From: an uncultured Clostridia bacterium
GTDB lineage: Bacteria; Bacillota; Clostridia; Oscillospirales; Oscillospiraceae
Length of the DNA: 19,532 nucleotides
Direction of reading: 5' to 3'
Assembly: GCA_947383645.1 (NCBI GenBank)
Contig: CANDEH010000041.1
Span: 1 to 19,532, forward strand
The translations under genes and the position numbers were made by a program. Below, piece after piece: positions 1-6,219 of the stretch. The stretch's first letter is position 1. The number at the start of each line of letters is the position of its first letter. Below the pieces are notes generated by a model. The model saw nothing but the letters and a program-made list of their open reading frames with translations. It was not told the DNA's origin and ran no database searches.

Positions 1-357
1 GCGCTGGACGGCCTCGGCTGGGACCCGCTCTGCTCCCGGTGCCTCCACGCCCTTCTGGAGGGGGATGGAGCCGGATTTACTGACGCCCTCAGTCAGCATA
101 TGCGGGACTTCCGCGCCGCCCCCACGCCCGGGGAGCTGAACTGCGCCGTCTTGTTCTGGGAGGGCCTCTGGCAGCGGCGGGGGGGGACGCCGCCGCTGGA
201 TCTGGCGGACGCCCCCAGGGCTCTGTTGGATCTGCCGCCCTGCGACCCCTCCCAGCTATCGGAGACTTTGGGCCTCCCCCTCCCCTCCTTTGACCCGGCG
301 CTCATCCTGCAACATGTCGATATCAACAGGGTTGGACCCAGGTTTACCTCCCTGTAG
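1..357 (+). CDS. 3' end of an unrecognised protein (5' truncated by window)
   Basis: The reading frame is open from the first base to a TAG at 355-357, giving 118 residues with no stop. The visible part starts ALDGLGWDPLCSRCLHALL and ends VDINRVGPRFTSL. It is Leu/Pro rich with several Trp, and shows no membrane segment and no motif I recognise. A Cys-x2-Cys pair lies in the first 15 residues, too little to call a metal site. Base composition (GC-rich third positions) matches the pilus-side genes and differs from the following AT-rich gene, which supports it being a native coding end. The real start lies outside the window. No function can be assigned; it could be the tail of a larger enzyme or of a helical regulatory protein. 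Confidence 0.5.
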   Translation, partial: ALDGLGWDPLCSRCLHALLEGDGAGFTDALSQHMRDFRAAPTPGELNCAVLFWEGLWQRRGGTPPLDLADAPRALLDLPPCDPSQLSETLGLPLPSFDPALILQHVDINRVGPRFTSL

Positions 358-367
358 GGACAGGGGG

Positions 368-383
368 GCGCTTCTGCAAGCGC
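368..383. other. Small hairpin after the first gene
   Basis: GCGCTT, loop CTGC, AAGCGC, lying 10 bases downstream of the stop at 357. It is not followed by a T-run on the plus strand, so it is only a weak terminator candidate. Its opposite strand would have TTTT after the stem, but no minus-strand gene ends here. Confidence 0.25.
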
Positions 384-443
384 AAAATGGAAGAGCTCTT
401 TTCGCCGGCCCTCCGCGAGAAATCTGACACCCGCTGGAGGCAG

Positions 444-472
444 TTGCTTTTCAGCGGGTACTGTTTTATAAT
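444..472 (+). promoter_or_regulatory. Sigma-A type promoter of the YoaP-like gene
   Basis: TTGCTT at 444-449, a 17-base spacer, and a perfect TATAAT at 467-472. Expected transcription start is near 479, leaving a 5' leader of about 33 bases to the preferred GTG start at 512. It suggests the gene is expressed on its own rather than from the upstream gene. Confidence 0.75.
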
Positions 473-511
473 GGGTTTACCGGAACGCTGCCATTTATGG
501 GGGATACTACC

Positions 512-1258
512 GTGGAATACATTTCTGTGACAAGTGAAAATATAGACAAAGAGCATATATGCTGCGCAATCTCAAATAACAGCGACATTCAGGTATCATC
601 AAAAAAAGCATGGCTACAGGATCGATTTGCTGATGGTTTGGTTTTCCTGAAAAGCAGAGAACGCGGAAAGTGCTTTATTGAGTACATACCCGCGGAAAAC
701 GCGTGGAATCCAATCCTTGCAGATGGATATATGTATATCAACTGTCTGTGGGTAGCAGGTTCTCTCAAAGGACATGGCTATTCAACAGATCTGCTGAACG
801 CCTGTATGGAAGACAGCAGGAGCAGAGGCAAAAAGGGAATATGTATTTTATCTTCCAGAAAGAAAAAGCCATTTCTGGCTGACCCGAAATTCTTGAAGTA
901 CAAAGGTTTTATCCCCTGTGATGAAGCGGATAACGGTATTCAGCTGTGGTATCTGCCTCTTACAGACAATGCGCCTCTACCAAAATTCAAAGCGTGCGCA
1001 AAGCACCCCCATATTGGGGAGAAGGGATATGTTCTCTATTACACCAGCCAATGCCCATTTAATGCGAAATATGTTCCTATCGTGGAAGAAGTGGCAAAGG
1101 AGAATGGTGTGCCATTCAAAGCCATTCATTTGCAGAGCAGAGAGGACGCGCAAAACGCGCCTACGCCGGTTACAACTTACGCCCTGTTTTTCGATGGATC
1201 GTACCTGACAAATGAACAGATGAATGACAAGAGATTTTTAAAGCTGCTGACCAAATGA
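512..1258 (+). CDS. YoaP-like GNAT acetyltransferase with C-terminal thioredoxin-like YoaP domain
   Basis: Predicted 248-residue soluble protein. The N-terminal part (about 1-150) is a GNAT-type acetyl-CoA transferase fold: the family-like opening EYISVTSENIDKEHICCAIS, then INCLWVAGSLKGHGYSTDLL, which carries the acetyl-CoA-binding loop (G-x-GYS). The C-terminal part (about 165-248) matches the YoaP domain: GYVLYYTSQCPFNAKYVP has a thioredoxin-like strand and a single Cys, and PTPVTTYALFFDG follows. The substrate of YoaP proteins is unknown. The GTG at 512 is preferred because GGGGG (499-503) lies 8 bases before it and the resulting N terminus matches the family; an in-frame ATG at 497 would add five residues but has no ribosome binding site. 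The gene is clearly more AT-rich than its neighbours (the 60 bases from 541 contain 23 G/C), which suggests recent acquisition. Confidence 0.85.
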   Translation: MEYISVTSENIDKEHICCAISNNSDIQVSSKKAWLQDRFADGLVFLKSRERGKCFIEYIPAENAWNPILADGYMYINCLWVAGSLKGHGYSTDLLNACMEDSRSRGKKGICILSSRKKKPFLADPKFLKYKGFIPCDEADNGIQLWYLPLTDNAPLPKFKACAKHPHIGEKGYVLYYTSQCPFNAKYVPIVEEVAKENGVPFKAIHLQSREDAQNAPTPVTTYALFFDGSYLTNEQMNDKRFLKLLTK

Positions 1259-1327
1259 ATCTTTCGTGCATCACTCTCCCCATAGGCGCTTTCAAAGAGA
1301 GGACCATAGGGAGCCGCACAATATGAA

Positions 1328-1364
1328 AAGGGCAAGATAGACCGCTGTGGTCTGTCCTGCCCTT
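1328..1364. terminator. Hairpin between convergent genes, candidate bidirectional terminator
   Basis: A 16-bp stem (1328-1343 with 1349-1364, two imperfect pairs) closes a GCTGT loop in the 138-base gap between the YoaP-like gene (ends 1258) and the convergent CAP gene (ends 1397). Read on the minus strand the stem is followed by TTTTCAT, a short U-tract. On the plus strand there is only CTT before AACTTC. Position and stem length fit a shared terminator; the weak T-runs lower confidence. Confidence 0.55.
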
Positions 1365-1396
1365 AACTTCTCTATGAAACCTTATGTCCATCCCTT

Positions 1397-2188
1397 TTAC
1401 TTCTTCAGAATCGGCTCATCCACCCAGGTAATCTGATAGCCCTCCCGGAGGAACCATTGGACGCAGTACCAGCACTCCTTCCCGGTGGAGGCGTTGACGC
1501 CCTTGGCCACGCCTACGCCGATGCTGCCCCGAGTGGGGTCCAGCATGCCCTCCAGGTGGTCCTGGGAGGCCGCCCACCCATTTACCGCCAGCCCCGCCAG
1601 TTCCGCGTAGGGATTCTTCATCCGGGAATCGGTAATACAGTGGATGTTCTCTGTGGTGTAGGGACAATCGGTGACGGTGGTACGCCGGGTGCCGTCAGGG
1701 CGGGTATGGGAGTAAATGGACGTGGCCGCCATCTCCTCCGCCCGGACCTGGGCCGCCTGCATCAGCTTCCCATCCACCTTCAGTGTGGAGAGGCCGCAGT
1801 CAGCCCGCAGCCCGTTGGTGAGCCGGATAATCTCCTGACAGATTTCCTCCTCCTCGGAGGGAGCCGCGGCCATCGGCGTCTGGGATTCGGGAATCTCCTC
1901 CTCCTCAACGACAGCCGACGACGGCTGGCCCGTGTAGGGGACTCCGCTCTCAATCCGGACGCCGCCCTGCCAGTAGACGTTGAAGCCCACCGCCTCCCCG
2001 ACGTCCCGCAGCTTTACATAGTTGTTCCCCGCGATGTTGTAGGCGGTAAGGGAAATCTCCTCTCCGTCCACAAAGAACCTGTGGCGGGATGCCTCCGCCG
2101 TCAGACCGGCGGCAGCGGCAGCGGCGCCTCCGAAGAGTACCGCCCCGGTGACCACGCCCAGGCCAAACAGCAGCATTTTTGATCTCAT
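1397..2188 (-). CDS. Secreted CAP (SCP/PR-1-like) domain protein with short CuAO-N-like segment
   Basis: 263 residues. Residues 1-28 form a signal peptide (RSKM, hydrophobic core, Ala-rich end). Residues about 36-80 (FFVDGEEISLTAYNIAGNNY, then VKLRDVGEAVGFNVYW) resemble one unit of the copper-amine-oxidase N-terminal-like domain, which is common in clostridial cell-surface proteins and here is non-enzymatic. An acidic linker holding PMAAAP follows (93-115). The CAP domain (about 116-255) has the usual pocket residues: H161 in YSHTRPDG, E180 in TTENIH, and H211 in WAASQDHLEGMLDP, then SIGVGVA. CAP proteins of bacteria are extracellular; their activity is mostly undefined. The start has AGGAGGAG about 9 bases upstream. 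It follows the transglutaminase gene by 87 bases in the same direction and probably shares its transcript. It may be a wall-binding or protease-like partner of the pilus machinery (inference). Confidence 0.88.
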   Translation of the reverse strand: MRSKMLLFGLGVVTGAVLFGGAAAAAAGLTAEASRHRFFVDGEEISLTAYNIAGNNYVKLRDVGEAVGFNVYWQGGVRIESGVPYTGQPSSAVVEEEEIPESQTPMAAAPSEEEEICQEIIRLTNGLRADCGLSTLKVDGKLMQAAQVRAEEMAATSIYSHTRPDGTRRTTVTDCPYTTENIHCITDSRMKNPYAELAGLAVNGWAASQDHLEGMLDPTRGSIGVGVAKGVNASTGKECWYCVQWFLREGYQITWVDEPILKK

Positions 2189-2275
2189 AACACCCTGCTC
2201 CTCCTGCTTTTGACGCCTGCGGCGCGGTCGATCTCTCCGAAAAATCTGTGCGCAGACGATTACAGTTTGGAATAA

Positions 2276-3334
2276 TCAGTACAGATATTTCACGGTGTAA
2301 TTACGCCCGTCGCCAATATACTGCATGATATAGTCGCTGGAATGGCCGGAGGAGGCGAAGGTGGGGTCCATCCGCTGCCAGGTGGTGCCGTCGAAGTAGA
2401 TGACGCCCTCAATCCAGCCGGTCTCCTCAGTCCAGACGCTGACCCAGGCGTGGTAAGCCGTACCGGCGTAGCCCACCACCAGCTTGCAGGGCACGCCCAG
2501 GGAGCGGAGCATCCCCGTCATCAGGGCCGCGTAGTCGAAGCAGATGCCCTTATTCTGCGCAAGGACAGTGTCCAGCACCGGCAGGTAGCCGCTCTTCACC
2601 GAGGCCGCCTTCTCCTTGTCGTAGGTCAGATTGTTCACCGTATACTCATAGATCGCCTTCACCTGCTCCAGCGGCTTGGTGATACTCTTGTCCGTGGTCA
2701 GCTCCTTGGCCTTGGCGATGGTGTTGACGGCGCTGCTGTAGTCCACGTACTGATTGGGGCGCAGGAAAGGCGCAAACTCATCGTTGAGCTTTACCTGGAA
2801 GGTAGTACTGGCCAGCACGCCGTACTTCTTCCCCTCCGTGTTCTGAAGGACGGCGGTCTTGTAGCTGCCGTTGCCGTCGGACAGGGGGAAAGTGACCCAG
2901 CTGCCGGTGGGCAGATCATAGGTATAGGTGGTGCTGGGACCTGTCACCTGAACCTTCAGGCGCTTGGAATTGCTGGCTGCAAAGCGGCACATCACATAGC
3001 CGTCGGCAATGTTGGAGTAGTCGATCTCCGCGCCGCTGCCCGTTTTCACCGCAGTGCCCGCGGCCACGGGAAGCAGCAGAGCGTCCGTGGGTGCGGCGGC
3101 CATGGGGACGGCCTCGTCCTCCAGCACCAGCTCCTCCTCCAGAATGGGCGCCTGCTCCACATAGACCGGCTCATTCTCCGCCTCCACTTGGCCAAAGGCC
3201 TCCTCGTCACTGGCGGTCTTCTGGAAGAAAAATCCCTCCACAGCCGCCTCGTCGTCAGAGGCCGCCGCACAGCCCGCCAGAAGCCCCGAAAGCATGGTCA
3301 GAGCCAGCAGGAGGCTGATTACCTTTTTTCTCAT
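2276..3334 (-). CDS. Lipoprotein with transglutaminase-like cysteine protease domain
   Basis: 352 residues. The lipoprotein signal MRKKVISLLLALTMLSGLL ends in the lipobox LAGC (lipidated Cys22), so the protein should sit on the outer face of the membrane. An acidic, low-complexity linker (about 23-90) contains PMAAAP, the same motif as in the following CAP protein. A beta-rich middle precedes the transglutaminase-core domain (about 225-352). All three catalytic residues are visible: C265 in NKGICFDYAALMTGML, H295 in AYHAWVSVW, D323 in QRMDPTFA. Bacterial members are usually proteases or amidases rather than cross-linkers. The start at 3334 is chosen over longer in-frame starts because it begins the lipoprotein signal and has GAGAGGAG about 8 bases upstream. 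It has its own promoter at 3405-3433. Whether it acts on pilus subunits or on peptidoglycan peptides cannot be told from the sequence. Confidence 0.88.
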   Translation of the reverse strand: MRKKVISLLLALTMLSGLLAGCAAASDDEAAVEGFFFQKTASDEEAFGQVEAENEPVYVEQAPILEEELVLEDEAVPMAAAPTDALLLPVAAGTAVKTGSGAEIDYSNIADGYVMCRFAASNSKRLKVQVTGPSTTYTYDLPTGSWVTFPLSDGNGSYKTAVLQNTEGKKYGVLASTTFQVKLNDEFAPFLRPNQYVDYSSAVNTIAKAKELTTDKSITKPLEQVKAIYEYTVNNLTYDKEKAASVKSGYLPVLDTVLAQNKGICFDYAALMTGMLRSLGVPCKLVVGYAGTAYHAWVSVWTEETGWIEGVIYFDGTTWQRMDPTFASSGHSSDYIMQYIGDGRNYTVKYLY

Positions 3335-3404
3335 GTCTGACACTCCTCTCTGAAAAGGAATCTCAAAAATATTCTCCGTGTACACCTGCATGAAACGATA
3401 AATG

Positions 3405-3433
3405 ATTGTAGCACGGCTCTGGGAAAATTGCAA
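3405..3433 (-). promoter_or_regulatory. Promoter of the transglutaminase-CAP gene pair
   Basis: On the minus strand: TTGCAA (3433-3428), 17-base spacer, TACAAT (3410-3405). The expected start is near 3398, giving a leader of about 64 bases. It lies directly after the stop codon of the second sortase (3454), so the last two genes can be expressed separately from the pilus operon. The same hexamer pair and spacing occur in the promoter candidate at 14580-14608. Confidence 0.7.
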
Positions 3434-3453
3434 GAATCCGCAGAAATCTCTTC

Positions 3454-4074
3454 CTATGCCGCCTCCGTCCGCTCACAGCGGATTGTGACCCGCTGCTGCC
3501 CGCCTACGGTACAGGTAAACAGCGTCAAATCCCAGTCCCCCGCGCGCATGGCCTTCCCCTGACTGGGCAGCAGCTGCTCCATACCGGAGACCACATAGGA
3601 AAACACGTTGCCCTCCATATCGGTAAACACCACCGTATCCCCGATGTTCAGGGTCTTCAAGCGGCCGAAGTGGCGCTGATAGTTGTGGGCGGCGACGATC
3701 AGATCGTCGGTGTAGGCGGATCCGTCAAACCGGCAGGGGGCCAGCTTCAAACGGGGATAGCTCCACTCGCTCATCACCGGCAGCTCCAAATTCAGCACAG
3801 GAATGCTGAGAAAACCGATATAGTCGTACCCGCCCACATCCACAGCGGGCATGGCGGCCCGGGAATCAATGAGATAGTCGGGGATCACATACGTCGGGTC
3901 CTCGGGCTCCGGCTCCGGAGGGGTCTGCGCCTTCAGCGTGCGAACGGTGCTGGCCGCCGCGGTGCCGGCCCGGTTCTCGTCCCACAGGTTGTAGCCGGTA
4001 AGGGCCGCAGCCAAAAGCAGCAGCAGCACGCCGAGCAGAATGCAGGTGCCTCCCCGCCGTCTACTCCTCGTCAT
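3454..4074 (-). CDS. Second sortase (class D- or B-like), last gene of the pilus cluster
   Basis: 206 residues. One N-terminal membrane anchor (about 9-28, LLGVLLLLLAAALTGYNLW) is followed by a Pro-rich stalk and a sortase beta-barrel from about residue 82 (YDYIGFLSIPVLNLELPVM). Catalytic residues are visible: H130 in IVAAHNYQRHF, C188 in LTLFTCTVGGQQRV, and R195 or R199 after it. There is no C-terminal membrane segment, unlike the class C sortase upstream. The start overlaps the end of the Cna-B pilin gene by 14 nt with GGGGGG just upstream, so the two are translationally coupled. Likely roles are anchoring the finished fibre to the wall, or adding the LPQTG minor pilin it is coupled to. The exact sortase class is uncertain because I could not align it. 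Confidence 0.85.
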   Translation of the reverse strand: MTRSRRRGGTCILLGVLLLLLAAALTGYNLWDENRAGTAAASTVRTLKAQTPPEPEPEDPTYVIPDYLIDSRAAMPAVDVGGYDYIGFLSIPVLNLELPVMSEWSYPRLKLAPCRFDGSAYTDDLIVAAHNYQRHFGRLKTLNIGDTVVFTDMEGNVFSYVVSGMEQLLPSQGKAMRAGDWDLTLFTCTVGGQQRVTIRCERTEAA

Positions 4075-5224
4075 AGGTGTCCCCCCTGCGCCGAAGGGCG
4101 CCGATGAGCAGGAAAAACATCCCGCCTACCGCCAGGAACGGCACCGGCCACCACAACTGGCCTGTCTGCGGCAGGTCGGACAGAGGGACGTCCTCGTCGG
4201 GGATCTCCACCTCATCGTCCGGAGGCGGCGGCTCATCCGGGGGCTCGCTCTTGGGCACCTCCGGGTCATCCAGAGGGATGTCCGGCTCCTCAGGCGTCGG
4301 ATCGCTGGGCCGCGGGGGCGGTGTGGTGGGCAGGTAGTTCTCCACCGTAAAGGTCCAGCCCAGATTGGTGCCGGTCTTGCTGATGGTGAAGCGATACCCC
4401 GCCGGCGCGTTCAGCTCCGTAACGCTCCACTGACCGGGGCCGCTGTTGTCCAGATCATACCACGTGTGCTTCCAGCCGTTCCCCGCGTGGAGCGTCGCCT
4501 GTTCCACGATGACGCCGCCGCGGAGCAGCGCCACCGTGACGCTCTCCGGCCGGATGCCCTGTCGGTCATTCTGGTCATCCCAGACCTTGAAGACGTGAAT
4601 CTGAATCTTATCCAGATTGTCCTCCCGGACCTTGGCGGTGCTGACAATGTCATAGGCCCACTGCCCGCTCCCCCCGGATTCCACGTAGTTGGGGAGACAG
4701 ATCAGATAGGAGCTGGGGGTGTAGAAGGTGGTCACTGTTCCCCCCCGGCCGTCGCTGACGGTGCACTGGTAGTTCTCCGCCGTCACCAGATAGAGCCCGG
4801 GCTTCAGGCCGGTAAACTGCACCTGTCCGCCGCTGTCCACCTGCTTGGGACTGCCGCCGGCCTTTGCAAAATTTCCGCTCTCGGCGGCATTCTGAAGCCC
4901 GGGTACCAGCTCGAACCAGTCCCCGGTCCGCCTGGCGGCGGCAAGATCGTCCTTCAGCCCCTCGATCCCAACGAAGCCGCCCACGGGGGTGAAGATTACA
5001 TTTTCATCCACGCCGGCCACCTGGTAGATTGTTACCCGGGGCCGGGTGTCCGCCTCGCCGGCGTGGGGATAGTTCACAGTCAGGGAGCAGACCTTATTCG
5101 CGTCAAAGCCCTCGATAGCGCCGGGGGCCCGGACGGCGGACACGCCGGGGGTCAGGCACACAGCACAGAGAAGCAGGCTCAGCGCCAGCGCCAGAGGGCG
5201 TCGGAGGATTGTCTTCAATTTCAT
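4061..5224 (-). CDS. LPQTG-anchored minor pilin with Cna-B domain
   Basis: 387 residues. The signal peptide is MKLKTILRRPLALALSLLL followed by CAVCLTPGVSA. The start at 5224 is chosen because it begins this signal; 12 residues of arginine-rich extension are possible in frame but unlikely. An N-terminal pilin-like domain (about 30-190) includes GLKPGLYLVTAENY. A Cna-B domain (about 206-297) follows: K213 in VFKVWDD and E270 in VTELNAPAGY are the expected isopeptide partner positions. Then comes a Pro/Asp/Glu-rich wall-spanning stretch (about 298-345) and the sorting signal LPQTG (351-355), hydrophobic segment and RRR tail. Such proteins are usually the basal, wall-attached pilins. It sits between srtC and the second sortase, 59 bases after srtC, and overlaps the latter. 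Its LPQTG differs from the LPETG of the other two substrates, perhaps for a different sortase. Confidence 0.9.
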   Translation of the reverse strand: MKLKTILRRPLALALSLLLCAVCLTPGVSAVRAPGAIEGFDANKVCSLTVNYPHAGEADTRPRVTIYQVAGVDENVIFTPVGGFVGIEGLKDDLAAARRTGDWFELVPGLQNAAESGNFAKAGGSPKQVDSGGQVQFTGLKPGLYLVTAENYQCTVSDGRGGTVTTFYTPSSYLICLPNYVESGGSGQWAYDIVSTAKVREDNLDKIQIHVFKVWDDQNDRQGIRPESVTVALLRGGVIVEQATLHAGNGWKHTWYDLDNSGPGQWSVTELNAPAGYRFTISKTGTNLGWTFTVENYLPTTPPPRPSDPTPEEPDIPLDDPEVPKSEPPDEPPPPDDEVEIPDEDVPLSDLPQTGQLWWPVPFLAVGGMFFLLIGALRRRGDTYDEE

Positions 5225-5283
5225 GGAAACCGCCTGCCTTTCTCTGCTGCGCGCCCGCACAGGCGGGTGCGTCAGATAATTTA

Positions 5284-6135
5284 CTATGTAGTCGGTTTTT
5301 TCGCCTTTTTCTTCTTTTTCTTTTTCCCGCCGGGGTTGGCGATCAGGTAGATCGTCAGAATCAGCAGGATGGGCACCGCCGCCACAGGGGCCACCAGAAT
5401 CGGGTCGATGCGGATGGCGTCGGAGGTGACGCGGATGGCGGTGGCCGCGTCGCTGTTCTCAATCCGCTTGCCCCGCACCAGCAGCCGGTGGCTGTTGATG
5501 CCGTAGGGCGTGCAGGTGATGAGCGTACAGAAGTCCCGGCCGGGGACGATGGCCAAATCGTCCACCTCCTGGGGCAGGACAATGTGGATCTGGTCCACCT
5601 CATAGGTCAGCGTCTCGTTGAGCACCCGGAGCATGAACACGTCCCCCTCGCCCAGCTGGTCCAGATGGGTGAACAGCTTGGCGCTGGGCAGGCCCCGGTG
5701 GCCGGAGAGGACGCAGTGGGTACTGGGCCCCCCCACAGGGAGGGAGCTGCCCTCAATATGGCCTACGGCGATCTGGAGCACCGCCTCGCTGGTGCCGTGG
5801 TAGATGGGGAGGGAGCACTCGATCTTGGGGATCTCAATATAGCCCATGATGCCGTTGCCGGAGAGGTCCAGCTGGCTGAGGTAGTCCGCGCGCTGCTCCT
5901 CGCTGAGGAGGAAGGGGTTGCCGGCCACACCCATGCGGTTGTTATAGTCCACAGCGGCCAGCCACATCTTCTCGTAGTCCGCCGTGGTGAGGCTGGCCAC
6001 CTCCTCGGCGTAAGTGGCGATGGCCCGCGACTGGTGGAAGGAGTTCCAGTAGTCGCTGGCGGTGGGGTAGAGCAGCAATGCCGCGCCCACCAGAAGGGCC
6101 AGCACCAGAAGGATGGTGGACAGATGTTTTTTCAT
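5284..6135 (-). CDS. srtC: Class C (pilus-polymerising) sortase
   Basis: 283 residues, normal for class C. N-terminal membrane segment about 6-24. The core carries the class C signature: H146 in VLSGHRGLPSAKLFTHLD, C208 and R217 in TLITCTPYGINSHRLLVRG. A C-terminal membrane segment (about 243-265) follows, then a short tail with seven consecutive lysines. The active-site lid of class C enzymes, normally Asp-Pro-aromatic, appears here as NPF (73-75), with Asn in place of Asp. The enzyme joins pilins through the LPXTG threonine of one subunit and a lysine of the next. It lies between its probable substrates, the major pilin upstream and the Cna-B pilin downstream. The start at 6135 begins MKKHLSTILL and has AAGGGA about 10 bases upstream, at the foot of the palindrome at 6150-6185. 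Confidence 0.93.
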   Translation of the reverse strand: MKKHLSTILLVLALLVGAALLLYPTASDYWNSFHQSRAIATYAEEVASLTTADYEKMWLAAVDYNNRMGVAGNPFLLSEEQRADYLSQLDLSGNGIMGYIEIPKIECSLPIYHGTSEAVLQIAVGHIEGSSLPVGGPSTHCVLSGHRGLPSAKLFTHLDQLGEGDVFMLRVLNETLTYEVDQIHIVLPQEVDDLAIVPGRDFCTLITCTPYGINSHRLLVRGKRIENSDAATAIRVTSDAIRIDPILVAPVAAVPILLILTIYLIANPGGKKKKKKKAKKPTT

Positions 6136-6149
6136 AGGTGTTCATTCCC

Positions 6150-6185
6150 TTCGCCGCGCCGCAGGCCGGCCTGCGGCGCGGCGAA
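6150..6185. repeat. Perfect 36-bp GC-rich palindrome between major pilin and srtC
   Basis: Positions 6150-6167 are the exact reverse complement of 6168-6185 (left arm starts TTCGCCGCGCCGCAGG). In the minus-strand transcript this forms a stem of about 16 bp, 34 bases after the pilin stop, with no U-tract after it. It is therefore not a classical terminator. It may stabilise the 3' end of the abundant pilin message or slow read-through, and its foot abuts the srtC ribosome binding site. Confidence 0.9.
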
Positions 6186-6219
6186 ATAGTGGGGATCTGT
6201 TATCGCTTCAAATGGGGAA

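Noticed and set aside
5284..5345. A-rich run at the end of srtC as a programmed frameshift site
   Set aside because: The heptamers in frame do not fit X-XXY-YYZ (each A-run is preceded by G in the zero frame), and the stop follows within a few codons. It simply codes a lysine tail.
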